Positions 21,817 through 28,253 of a stretch of DNA of 30,093 nt are shown piece after piece; within the stretch, counting starts at the first letter, position 1; every line of letters begins with the position of its first letter. Made by a program: the position numbers and the translations under genes. The stretch spans positions 1 through 30,093 of the forward strand of contig CAJUAC010000027.1 of NCBI GenBank assembly GCA_910583885.1, read 5' to 3'. The DNA comes from an uncultured Oscillospiraceae bacterium. GTDB taxonomy: Bacteria; Bacillota; Clostridia; Oscillospirales; Oscillospiraceae. Under the pieces are notes generated by a model, which did no database searches, had not been told where the DNA came from, and worked only from the letters and a program-made list of their open reading frames with translations.

Positions 21817-22416
21817 ATGGGACTGGCCGATGTAAACCAGTACAATTACCAGCGGATTCACGATGACAAGCTCCGGGAATCCATCTGCGTGGCCGCTACG
21901 GTGCAGGTGACATCCTTTGACCCTGCAAAGATGACTGTGAACGTCCAGCCGCTTTCCAAGCACCTGGAGAACGGCAAGTACGAAAGCCAGCCGCCGATTC
22001 TGAAGGTGCCTGTGGCCCTCACACACTGCGGCGGCTTTATCTTCCGCCCCTGGATCAAAGAGGGGGACATCGGCACCGTGGTCTACCTGGACCACGATAT
22101 GGACGCCACCGTGACCGGGGGCAAGGAGGCCAAGCCCCTGACCGAGCGGAACCACGCCACGACCGACGCCATCTTTGTGGGGGCGCTGGTGGCCGGGAGC
22201 TACACGGTCAAGGGGTTGCCGGATAAGAGTATCTGCATTGCCACCGAGGACGGCAAGATTTACGTCGCCGTCACAAAGGACAAGGTGATTGTGAAGAACG
22301 AAGACACCACCGCCGAGTTCACCGCCACCACGATTGACATGAAATCCACCGATATGAACATCACGCTGGACGGAAACATGACGGTCAAGACCGGCGGTAA
22401 GATTTATCTCAATTAG
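21817..22416 (+). CDS. Membrane-puncturing spike protein (Gp138 N-domain-like)
   Basis: ATG 21817 is 7 bases after GAGGAGGG; an in-frame TTG at 21811 is too close to that site. The 199-residue protein has an N-terminal OB-fold-like part (ICVAATVQVTSFDPAKMTVNVQPLSKHL, then ALTHCGGFIFRPWIKEGDIGTVVYLDHDMDA) typical of Gp138-type spikes. A C-terminal repeat-like beta region follows (DGKIYVAVTKDKVIVKNEDTTAEFTATTIDMKSTDMNITLDGNMTVKTGGKIYLN), which would form a trimeric beta-helical needle. It pierces the cell envelope on sheath contraction. The PAAR protein encoded immediately downstream should cap its tip. Confidence 0.83.
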   Translation: MGLADVNQYNYQRIHDDKLRESICVAATVQVTSFDPAKMTVNVQPLSKHLENGKYESQPPILKVPVALTHCGGFIFRPWIKEGDIGTVVYLDHDMDATVTGGKEAKPLTERNHATTDAIFVGALVAGSYTVKGLPDKSICIATEDGKIYVAVTKDKVIVKNEDTTAEFTATTIDMKSTDMNITLDGNMTVKTGGKIYLN

Positions 22417-22426
22417 GAGGTGCTCT

Positions 22427-22717
22427 ATGCCAGCAGCAACGAGACAAGGCGACAACTGCACCGGACACGATGCTTGCCCGCCCGTTCCCCTGGTAAGCTG
22501 TAGCCCGAACGTCATCATCAACGGAAAGGGCGCAGGCCGCCGGACGGATCAGTATTCTACGCATGGGTGTGTCACACATCCTGGCCACCAGGACGTGATT
22601 GCCGCCGGGAGCTCCAAAGTTGATATCAACGGCCTCCCCGCCGCCCGTGTCGGCGATGCCGTCTCGATTGGAGGCTCCGTCCAGGACGGCAGCGGCAACG
22701 TAATTATAGGCGGGTGA
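22427..22717 (+). CDS. PAAR-repeat spike-tip protein
   Basis: This 96-residue protein starts at ATG 22427 after AGGAGGTGCTCT. It opens MPAATRQGDNCTGHDACPP and ends with the classic PAARVGDAVSIGGSVQDGSGNVIIGG. It contains His14, Cys17, His46, Cys48, His51 and His54, some of which should coordinate the single metal that sharpens the cone. PAAR proteins cap beta-helical spikes in contractile phages and type VI secretion. Here the preceding gene is the spike, so this is its tip. No effector extension is fused. A weak terminator follows 46 bases downstream. Confidence 0.92.
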   Translation: MPAATRQGDNCTGHDACPPVPLVSCSPNVIINGKGAGRRTDQYSTHGCVTHPGHQDVIAAGSSKVDINGLPAARVGDAVSIGGSVQDGSGNVIIGG

Positions 22718-22763
22718 CGATCCCAAAAGAACCGCATTTGCCCGCCCCTCTGCAAGCGATTTT

Positions 22764-22786
22764 AAGCCGCCCACAGCGGTTTTTTC
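22764..22786 (+). terminator. Probable weak intrinsic terminator inside the baseplate operon
   Basis: AAGCCGC (22764-22770) and GCGGTTT (22776-22782) form a 7-bp stem with one G-U pair around a 5-base loop, running directly into a six-T stretch. It lies in the 162-base gap (22718-22879) after the PAAR gene; the rest of that gap holds no convincing gene or promoter. An upstream segment AAAAGAACCGC (about 22728-22738) could pair with the same right arm, an alternative structure that would allow attenuation. Confidence 0.55.
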
Positions 22787-22879
22787 ATTTACCCAACCCC
22801 TTACCCGTCTTGCGTCATACCCCCGCCTTCCTGGGGGCGCTACGTAACCCTGTGGCCGGTTCTGAAAGGAGACCTTCCA

Positions 22880-23152
22880 ATGGGACTATCAAAACTCGCG
22901 GCGGGCTGCCGGATCTGCCCGTATGTCGATACCTGCGACCACAAGCGCATGGAGGCCCTTGGCTCTCTGCCAAAGCCTCCGTTGTCCATGTCTGCCTCCC
23001 AGCCTGCGGCGGACTCTGCGGCCCAGCCGCTCCTTCGGGAGACGAGGGAAATCCGGGTGAACGGTATGACCATGACCGTCTATGTGGACGAAATTGAAAA
23101 GCAGCTCACGCGAGGGCTGTATGCCCATCTGGGCTTGCAGTTCGGAGCGTGA
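22880..23152 (+). CDS. Small Cys-containing baseplate-region protein, unknown function
   Basis: This 90-residue protein starts at ATG 22880 after GAAAGGAGACCTTCCA. Near its N-terminus it has Cys10, Cys13 and Cys19 followed by His21 (GCRICPYVDTCDHKRM), a likely metal-binding cluster. A low-complexity Ser/Ala/Pro stretch follows, then REIRVNGMTMTVYVDEIEKQLTRGLYAHLGL, which is predicted strand-strand-helix. It sits between the spike tip and the gp25-like wedge gene. Similar Cys-x2-Cys proteins occur at this place in other Clostridia phages from memory, but no function is known. It may be an assembly factor or a minor baseplate part. Confidence 0.65.
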   Translation: MGLSKLAAGCRICPYVDTCDHKRMEALGSLPKPPLSMSASQPAADSAAQPLLRETREIRVNGMTMTVYVDEIEKQLTRGLYAHLGLQFGA

Positions 23153-23177
23153 TTCGCCTGGGGAGGAGTGAGGCCAC

Positions 23178-23549
23178 ATGGATGAGGACATGACCCTGTT
23201 AATTGACCCTGAGACCCGCGATCTGGTTTTTGACGAGGGCGGCAACTTCGTGAAAATCTATGGCGCTGATACGACCGTCCAGAATGTTCGCCACGCGCTC
23301 CTGACCTGGAAGGCTGAGTTCTTCGCCGATCTGGTACACGGCACCGACTATGAACGCATTGTGGGAACAAATCAGAACGAGATAGACCTCAACGAAATCC
23401 AAGACGTTGTCCGGGAAGCCATCTTCCAGGAAAATGAGGTCTCCCGGATAGACAAACTTAATGTCTCGTATGACGGGCGAAACGTGACAACTGAATTTTC
23501 GGCCACGCTCGTCAGCGGCGAGACCATCACATCGGAGGTGACAGCGTAA
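23178..23549 (+). CDS. Baseplate wedge protein, gp25/GPW-like
   Basis: This 123-residue protein starts at ATG 23178 after GGGGAGGAGTGAGGCC. The sequence LLIDPETRDLVFDEGGNFVKIYGADTTVQNVRHALLTWKAEFFADLVHGTDYERIVG matches gp25-like (T4 gp25, P2 gpW) wedge proteins. The VQNVRHALLTWKAEFF core is the conserved helix-turn, and G-x-D-Y follows. A C-terminal beta part (LNVSYDGRNVTTEFSATLVSGETITSEV) completes it. In contractile systems this protein anchors the first sheath ring to the baseplate. Its stop codon overlaps the start of the baseplate J gene (TAATG). Confidence 0.9.
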   Translation: MDEDMTLLIDPETRDLVFDEGGNFVKIYGADTTVQNVRHALLTWKAEFFADLVHGTDYERIVGTNQNEIDLNEIQDVVREAIFQENEVSRIDKLNVSYDGRNVTTEFSATLVSGETITSEVTA

Positions 23550-24727
23550 TGGCAAAACCGAGTGAATGGGGCCTGACCGATGCCGGCTTTAGGCGTCCGA
23601 CCTATGCGGAACTGCTGGATGCCTTGGAATACAAAGCCCGCGAGATGTTTGGCTCCAAAGCCAACCTGAGCGTCCGTTCCCCGCTTGGAGTCTTCCTGCG
23701 GATCTTCGCCTGGGTGCTGAACCTCCTGTTTTCTACTCTGGAGGATGTGTATAACAGCCGGTTCGTTGACACGGCGGTAGGCTCCAGCCTCCTTCACCTT
23801 GGCAGGATGATAGGCATACGGCTCCTGGGGGCGCAGAAGGCCATGGGATACCTGACGTTCTACGGAGACGACAACGTGGAAGTCCCAGAGGGCTTTCTTG
23901 CTGAGACCACAGCCGGAGTTCAGTATGTCACGCTCAGGTCCGGTGTGATTACGGACGGCAGCGTGACCCTCCCTGCCTCGGCGGCGGTCGCCGGACCCGA
24001 CGGCAACTCCGCCGAGGGGACGATAAAGAACATCTCGAACCCAAAACTCGGCATCAGGTCCGTGATAAACGAGAAAGCCTTTGAAGGCGGCAGGAACACA
24101 GAGACCCCCACTGAGTTCCGGGAGCGGTACTACAAATCGGTGGACTTCGCCGGCGGCGTGAATATCGACGCCATCATCGCGGAGATATACGAGAGCGTCG
24201 AGGCGGTCATCGCGGTTGCTGGGGAGGAAAACGACACCGATTTTGAGAGCAAGACCGGGCTGCCCCCGCACTCCATTGAGATCGTCGCATACGGAGGATT
24301 GGATGAGGATGTGGCGAAAGCCATTTACCGCCGGAAGGCTGCGGGTATCCAGACCTATGGGAATACAACGGTCCCCGTAGTCAAAGCGGACGGGAGACTA
24401 TACGATGTCCATTTCAGCCGCCCCACCCCTGTCGGTATATGGGTGAAGGTGTTCAACCTTGTAACTGACAGCAAGTTCCCCCTGGACGGTATCGAGCGGA
24501 TCAAGCAGGCCATCATCCAACACATCGGCGTGAACACCCGCGGAGGATTGAACATCGGGCAGGACGTTATCAACGTAACACTGCCCACGGTTGTCCTGAA
24601 GGTGCCAGGGGTGGTGGACTTCGATCTCCAGATCAGTTCCGATGGCGAGCACTTCAGCTGGAAGAACATCGAGATCGCCGCCAGGGAGAAGGCTGTCACC
24701 GATGAAAGCATGGTGATCGTAGAGTGA
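23549..24727 (+). CDS. Baseplate J-like protein (gp6/gpJ family)
   Basis: This 392-residue protein overlaps the gp25-like gene by one base. It carries the J-family pattern LTDAGFRRPTYAELLDALEYKAREMFGSKANLSVRSPLGVFLRIFAWVLNLLFSTLEDVYNSRFVDTAVGSSLLHLGRMIGIRLLGAQKAMGYLTF, then NPKLGIRSVINEKAFEGGRNTETPTEFRERYYKS and YESVEAVIAVAGEENDT. It forms the baseplate wedge framework with gp25-like and tail protein I. The hydrophobic segment IFAWVLNLLF is part of a packing helix, not a membrane anchor. Its TGA overlaps the GTG start of the next gene. Confidence 0.93.
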   Translation: MAKPSEWGLTDAGFRRPTYAELLDALEYKAREMFGSKANLSVRSPLGVFLRIFAWVLNLLFSTLEDVYNSRFVDTAVGSSLLHLGRMIGIRLLGAQKAMGYLTFYGDDNVEVPEGFLAETTAGVQYVTLRSGVITDGSVTLPASAAVAGPDGNSAEGTIKNISNPKLGIRSVINEKAFEGGRNTETPTEFRERYYKSVDFAGGVNIDAIIAEIYESVEAVIAVAGEENDTDFESKTGLPPHSIEIVAYGGLDEDVAKAIYRRKAAGIQTYGNTTVPVVKADGRLYDVHFSRPTPVGIWVKVFNLVTDSKFPLDGIERIKQAIIQHIGVNTRGGLNIGQDVINVTLPTVVLKVPGVVDFDLQISSDGEHFSWKNIEIAAREKAVTDESMVIVE

Positions 24728-25821
24728 AGAACTATCTATCTGAAATGCTATATGCGCTGACCAGCGCCTATAGCCGAAAGGATTACGATAACCACCAGCA
24801 GGGCCGACCGCTGGAGACAAACATCGGCAAGTTGTTCTCCCTGTTCGCCTGGGGGCTGGACATCGTCCAGGAAAACGCGGAACTGGTTAAGCAATGGGAT
24901 GACCTTGAGGCAGCGAAGGGCGCTGTCCTGGACAGGTACGGGGCAAACTGGGGCGTCCAGCGGTTCAGTGAGAACGACACCCTCTACCGTCTCGCGATCC
25001 GGGTCAAGATTCTGTCCCAGCTATCCGGTGGTGACACCGATACAGTCATCAGGGCCGCCGCTGACCTGCTGGGCGTTGAGAACCACGACATAGAGTTCGA
25101 GGACGTATTCCCGGCCAAGATTGCCCTGTATGTTGATTGGCTGCTCCTGACGCAGGAGCGGCAAGACCTGATTGAGCCAATCGCCTGGGCAATCAAGCGC
25201 ATCGTTGCTGGCGGCGTAGGTATGCGGCTGTATGTGCGAACCTACCGCACCTTCCGTTACGATCTCTCGGTCTATCACGGAGGAGCTATAGGAACTTTCT
25301 TTCATTATGATCCTGTCGGGAAAGACCGGCTGGAGCGCATGGAGTTGTTCGTCGCTCATGGCGGAGCTGTTTTGGCAGACTTCCCGGATACACCCCCGGT
25401 TGGTGAGGACAGGGCTTATTTAGAGCCTGTTTTTGTGGCTCGTGAGGCTGCCGATGTTGCGGTATTCCAGGATGCGCCTCCGATTGGTGAGGACAAGACT
25501 TTTTCTCAGCCCGTTTTTGTGGCTCACGAGGCCGTCAGCATCCCTGATTTTTTAGATGTGCCTCCAGTGAACAAGGACAGGGTATCTTCACACACGGTCT
25601 TTTCAGCGCATAAAGGCGCCAGCACTGCGATTTTTCCAGATGCGTCCCAGATAGGTCAAGATAGAACTTCACAGCATTCTGTGTCCGTGTCCCGTACCGG
25701 CCATGCAATTCCGGCAGTAACCGGCACACCACCAGATGTTGCGAGGATCGAGAAACTGCGGCAGAGTGGCGCAGGGGGCGCATACACCCGCACCCATATC
25801 AAACCCAAGCGAATTGATTAG
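24724..25821 (+). CDS. Tail protein I-like baseplate protein with 28-residue tandem repeats
   Basis: This 365-residue protein starts at GTG 24724, overlapping the J gene by 4 bases. Residues 1-180 (LSEMLYALTSAYSRKDYDN, LEAAKGAVLDRYGANWGVQRFSENDTLYRLAIRVKILSQLSGGDTDTVI, PIAWAIKRIVAGGVGMRLYVRT) match gpI/DUF2612-like proteins that join the J wedge to the fibres. From about residue 181 (base 25264) the protein is made of imperfect repeats with units starting at 25264, 25345, 25429, 25513, 25597 and 25681. The last five starts are exactly 84 bases apart. Each unit has V-F-V-A-H-x-A ... F-x-D-x-P-P-[VI]-G-x-D. The C-terminus is basic. The repeats probably form a beta-rich stalk or fibre-attachment arm. 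Confidence 0.82.
   Translation: MKNYLSEMLYALTSAYSRKDYDNHQQGRPLETNIGKLFSLFAWGLDIVQENAELVKQWDDLEAAKGAVLDRYGANWGVQRFSENDTLYRLAIRVKILSQLSGGDTDTVIRAAADLLGVENHDIEFEDVFPAKIALYVDWLLLTQERQDLIEPIAWAIKRIVAGGVGMRLYVRTYRTFRYDLSVYHGGAIGTFFHYDPVGKDRLERMELFVAHGGAVLADFPDTPPVGEDRAYLEPVFVAREAADVAVFQDAPPIGEDKTFSQPVFVAHEAVSIPDFLDVPPVNKDRVSSHTVFSAHKGASTAIFPDASQIGQDRTSQHSVSVSRTGHAIPAVTGTPPDVARIEKLRQSGAGGAYTRTHIKPKRID
25264..25764 (+). repeat. 84-bp in-frame tandem repeat array in tail protein I gene
   Basis: Five to six diverged units lie in register. Starts at 25345, 25429, 25513, 25597 and 25681 are spaced by exactly 84 bases; a first degenerate unit begins at 25264 (81 bases before). The best conserved stretch at DNA level is CCTGTTTTTGTGGCT, present in the units beginning at 25429 and, with one change, at 25513. 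The block is visibly lower in GC than the rest of the gene. Confidence 0.75.
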
Positions 25822-25835
25822 AAGGAGGAATACCA

Positions 25836-26801
25836 GTGGCAAAACTTGAAGACGGTTGCTATGGCAGCCTCAAAGGAATCGCTCTTATTGCCAAAGTGCT
25901 GGCGGGCCGGTGCCAGATGCACTATACTCGTGTGGCAGCGGGCAAGGGGGCGATACCGGAAGGGCAGTCACCGAAGACGCTATCTGTTCCGCCGGAGTAC
26001 GTCATGGATGCTCAAATCAGCTCCGTGTCCAACCCGGTGGACGGCGAGTGCCAGGTGTCAGTCCAGATCAACAGCGCATATGTGAAGGACGGTTTCTACG
26101 TTACATGGCTCATTCTGTACGCAGAGGACCCGGACGAGGGAGAAGTCCCCTACACCGCGCTCTGCTTGGAGAATGAACCGGAGTGGATTCGGCCCTCCAG
26201 CTCCATTGTGGGCAAGCTGGCACACTTCGACATCATTGCGGCGGTGGGCGACGTGGACACGGTTTCCGCAAGCGTCTCCCCCGACGCGCTGGTCACACAC
26301 AAAGAACTGTCAGAGTTGCTGAGGGGGCTTGGGACGGCGCGGTTGGATGTTACTATTCCGGCCACCGGCTGGGCACCGGACGATGATACCGGCGGCGCAT
26401 ACCAGCTCAGATGTGATATTGCCATTGACAATGTCACAGATCGGATGATCCCCACGCTCACCATTTGGCCGGAATACACGGAGGCCGCAGGTGCCTGCAG
26501 AATGAGCTCCGCCGTCCGAACCGTCCAGGGTGGGATTAGGGTATACGCACAGACGGCCCCGCTCGAAGCGATCCAGGGAAGCCTGACGCTGACCGGCGTG
26601 TCTGATCTGGGCGAAGTCTCCGGGGAAGGAGGTGGTGTCTATGCGCTGCCGATAGCAACGGCCACAAGGCTGGGGGCTGTTAGGATAAAGGAAGGCTCCG
26701 GCCTGATCGTGGACGACAGTGGGAACCTTGCAATCGATGCTGCTTCGGAGCAGGAGATTGCGGACGCTCTCAGCGGTTCTGCCGCCGGGACAACCAAATA
26801 A
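25836..26801 (+). CDS. Tail fibre protein with collar-fibre-type N-terminus
   Basis: This 321-residue protein starts at GTG 25836 after GAAGGAGGAATACCA. Residues 1-150 (KGIALIAKVLAGRCQMHYTRVAAGKGAIPEGQSPKTL, then VSVQINSAYVKDGFYVTWLILYAEDPDEGEVPYTAL) resemble the baseplate-attachment domain of phage tail-collar fibres. Residues about 165-250 (LDVTIPATGWAPDDDTGGAYQLRCDIAIDNVTDRMIPTLTIW and following) form a beta domain that recurs in the gene at 27613. A typical fibre module follows (ATATRLGAVRIKEGSGLIVDDSGNLAID), and the end is EQEIADALSG. It should anchor the adsorption apparatus to the baseplate. Host receptor unknown. Confidence 0.8.
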   Translation: MAKLEDGCYGSLKGIALIAKVLAGRCQMHYTRVAAGKGAIPEGQSPKTLSVPPEYVMDAQISSVSNPVDGECQVSVQINSAYVKDGFYVTWLILYAEDPDEGEVPYTALCLENEPEWIRPSSSIVGKLAHFDIIAAVGDVDTVSASVSPDALVTHKELSELLRGLGTARLDVTIPATGWAPDDDTGGAYQLRCDIAIDNVTDRMIPTLTIWPEYTEAAGACRMSSAVRTVQGGIRVYAQTAPLEAIQGSLTLTGVSDLGEVSGEGGGVYALPIATATRLGAVRIKEGSGLIVDDSGNLAIDAASEQEIADALSGSAAGTTK

Positions 26802-26825
26802 TAACGTAAAGGAGTAGTACAAACC

Positions 26826-27017
26826 ATGGCAGAAAGCAGTACGCAGAAGGCTGTTAGCCTCGCCGGACTGCAAAGGGCCGTAAATGAGATAAAGAAGGAC
26901 TTTGCAACGAAGGCCGAGGTCGGAAAGCAGATTGAAGAGGCCGCGCTTGGCGGGCTTACCTTCGCTACGGACTCGGAAGTCCTTGCTTTGTTTGAGGACA
27001 AGCCGCAGGAAACCTGA
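26826..27017 (+). CDS. Small fibre-module protein (63 residues)
   Basis: ATG 26826 follows AAAGGAGTAGTACAAACC. The protein is helical: KAVSLAGLQRAVNEIKKDFATKAEVGKQIEEA, then GGLTFATDSEVLALFEDKP. Its N-terminal segment parallels that of the 27126 protein (VS[LF]A-x-L ... K-x(2)-[FY]-A-x-K), and its end (DSEVLALFED) parallels EEIAALFEE of that protein. It looks like the same protein without the central beta domain. A reasonable role is a trimerising or linker piece of the fibre, which is inference. The stop codon lies inside the first copy of a 17-base tandem repeat. Confidence 0.7.
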   Translation: MAESSTQKAVSLAGLQRAVNEIKKDFATKAEVGKQIEEAALGGLTFATDSEVLALFEDKPQET

Positions 27018-27037
27018 TCCGCCGCAGGAAACCTGAT
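27002..27037 (+). repeat. Tandem 17-base repeat (period 19) overlapping a stop codon
   Basis: GCCGCAGGAAACCTGAT occurs at 27002-27018 and again at 27021-27037. Each copy contains the mini-hairpin CAGG-AAA-CCTG. The first copy encodes the last residues and TGA stop of the small fibre protein. The second is non-coding, so the duplication extends past the gene end. Confidence 0.8.
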
Positions 27038-27044
27038 ATCCAGC

Positions 27045-27079
27045 AGTGCGCACGGGGCAACCCTGGCCTTGTGCGCACT
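27045..27079 (+). other. Perfect 9-bp hairpin between fibre genes
   Basis: AGTGCGCAC (27045-27053) and GTGCGCACT (27071-27079) are perfect inverted repeats around a 17-base loop. There is no T-tract after it. Its right arm overlaps the -35 region of the promoter proposed just downstream, so it could be an operator or a boundary structure between fibre modules. Confidence 0.5.
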
Positions 27080-27096
27080 TCATTCTACCCTATAAT
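27069..27096 (+). promoter_or_regulatory. Candidate sigma-70-type promoter for the downstream fibre cassette
   Basis: A perfect -10 box TATAAT lies at 27091-27096, with TTGTGC at 27069-27074 (three of six matches to TTGACA) spaced by 16 bases. Transcription would begin near 27102, just before TTAGGAGGAACT and the ATG at 27126. It is the only convincing consensus -10 in an otherwise GC-rich late region. It suggests that the fibre and variable-protein genes can be expressed separately. Confidence 0.5.
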
Positions 27097-27125
27097 AGGA
27101 TAAACAACATTTAGGAGGAACTATT

Positions 27126-27587
27126 ATGAACAGTAAGCTCAAGCCCGTATCTTTTGCCAACCTGGAGGCTTACACTGGGCACCTGAAGGCCAAGTACGCG
27201 CAGAAATCGGATCTCCCCACGCAGGTTTCCGACCTGGCCAACGACGCCAAGTACCAGACTGAGGAGCAGGTTTCCGCTGCCATCAACGCCAAGGTGTCCA
27301 GCACCTATAAGGCCGGCGGCAGCGTCGCCTTCGCGGAGCTTCCCGAGCTGACCAACGCCAATCTCGGGCTGGTGGTCAATGTCACTGAGAAGTTCACCAC
27401 CACGGTGGAATTTGTGGAGGGCGAGGGCCGGACACACCCCGCCGGGACTAATGTGGCCGTTGTGCAGGCGGGCGAGGACTACAAGTATGACGTGCTGGCG
27501 GGGTTCGTGGATCTGTCCGGCTATGTCAAGGCTGAGGACGTGGAGGAGATCACCGCCGAGGAAATCGCCGCTCTGTTCGAGGAGTAA
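27126..27587 (+). CDS. Fibre/adsorption-cassette protein, modular
   Basis: This 153-residue protein starts at ATG 27126 behind TTAGGAGGAACT. The N-terminal helix (VSFANLEAYTGHLKAKYAQKSDLPTQVSDLANDAKYQTEEQVSAAINAKV) resembles fibre coiled coils. The middle beta domain (GGSVAFAELPELTNANLGLVVNVTEKFTTTVEFVEGEGRTHPAGTNVAVVQAGEDYKYDVLAGFVDLSGYV) is a recurrent module of Clostridia phage tail proteins. The end EITAEEIAALFEE matches the small protein upstream. It follows its own probable promoter. It is likely a structural part of the fibre tip carrying the variable protein; the partner is not shown by sequence. Confidence 0.75.
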   Translation: MNSKLKPVSFANLEAYTGHLKAKYAQKSDLPTQVSDLANDAKYQTEEQVSAAINAKVSSTYKAGGSVAFAELPELTNANLGLVVNVTEKFTTTVEFVEGEGRTHPAGTNVAVVQAGEDYKYDVLAGFVDLSGYVKAEDVEEITAEEIAALFEE

Positions 27588-27612
27588 TCAGAGAAAAGGG
27601 GAGTAAGGCCCT

Positions 27613-28053
27613 ATGGGAAAAATCAGAGCGTTTACACCCGGTGGCCTTCAAACCATGCTTTCCAAGATTGTTCAGATTAATGTGATGGCAGGCGGCAATA
27701 CGTCTTCCATCACTACACTGGGTGAAGATCTTGCTGCGTTTGCGGAGCTTGTCACCGAGGAACTTCGCGGAAAGCGGGACAATGCCTTGTGCGTATCCTG
27801 TGTGCTCCCGGTTGCTGGTTGGGTCCGGGACGGACCCAGCGGCTATCCTTACCGTCTGGATGTGCTGGCGGAGGGGATAACGGGCAGGGATCGGGCGGAG
27901 GTGGTATTGGAGCCATCCAGCCAGGACACAGCACGGAAGTGTGCGCTGTGTCCATCCTGTGAAACGCTGGACGGGCGCATCCGATTTTGGGCCACCAGCA
28001 TTCCTGCGGCAGATATTGCGGCGGAATATTGGATAGAGAAAGGGAGGGAGTAA
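27613..28053 (+). CDS. Fibre-cassette protein sharing a beta domain with the 25836 fibre
   Basis: This 146-residue protein starts at ATG 27613 after AAAAGGGGAGTAAGGCCCT. Residues 1-55 form a helical N-terminus (FTPGGLQTMLSKIVQINVMAGGNTSSITTLGEDLAAFAELV). Residues about 58-143 (CVLPVAGWVRDGPSGYPYRLDVLAEGITGRDRAEVVLEP and following) line up with the beta domain at residues 165-250 of the fibre at 25836: shared P-x-x-G-W-x-x-D, a Y-x-L/R-x-D pair, the A-x-x-C spacing and a G-x-I-R-x-[WV]-A strand. Four Cys residues (CVSC, CALCPSC region) are notable. Likely a fibre component made by domain reuse; function unproven. Confidence 0.7.
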   Translation: MGKIRAFTPGGLQTMLSKIVQINVMAGGNTSSITTLGEDLAAFAELVTEELRGKRDNALCVSCVLPVAGWVRDGPSGYPYRLDVLAEGITGRDRAEVVLEPSSQDTARKCALCPSCETLDGRIRFWATSIPAADIAAEYWIEKGRE

Positions 28054-28056
28054 GCT

Positions 28057-28239
28057 ATGCTTGGTTCTGTAAATGTGTCCAGCGTGACCCCAAAAGAGCT
28101 GGATGCTCTGAAGAAGACGTGTGGCAGCATTCTGCGGATGCTCATGCTGCGTGAGGCAAGTCTTCCGATGGCGGATCACCAAGGGAAAACGCTTTGCACC
28201 AGGGATGGAACGGTGATTGCAGCGGTCAGAAAAATTTAA
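28057..28239 (+). CDS. Small protein of fibre cassette, unknown function
   Basis: This 60-residue protein starts at ATG 28057, 3 bases after the preceding stop, with AGGGAGGGAGTAAGCT upstream. The sequence VNVSSVTPKELDALKKTCGSILRMLMLREASLPMADHQGKTLCTRDGTVIAAVRKI predicts a helix followed by a short beta hairpin. No signal peptide is evident. Tight spacing and a good ribosome binding site support a real gene. Its size and place between two fibre-module genes suggest a linker or assembly peptide, but nothing in the sequence fixes a role. Confidence 0.6.
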   Translation: MLGSVNVSSVTPKELDALKKTCGSILRMLMLREASLPMADHQGKTLCTRDGTVIAAVRKI

Positions 28240-28253
28240 GGAGGAACGAACCA

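Noticed and set aside
22714..23097. 127-codon + strand frame spanning the terminator and the small Cys protein
   Set aside because: Pro/Arg/Leu-rich translation running through the terminator, no ribosome binding site, and overlap of a better supported gene in another frame.
25264..25764. 84-base repeats as a CRISPR-like or non-coding array
   Set aside because: The period is a multiple of three, the frame is intact through all units and the units have diverged at silent and coding positions: these are protein repeats.
27045..27079. 9-bp hairpin as an intrinsic terminator
   Set aside because: No T-tract follows the stem; kept only as an inverted repeat of unknown role.
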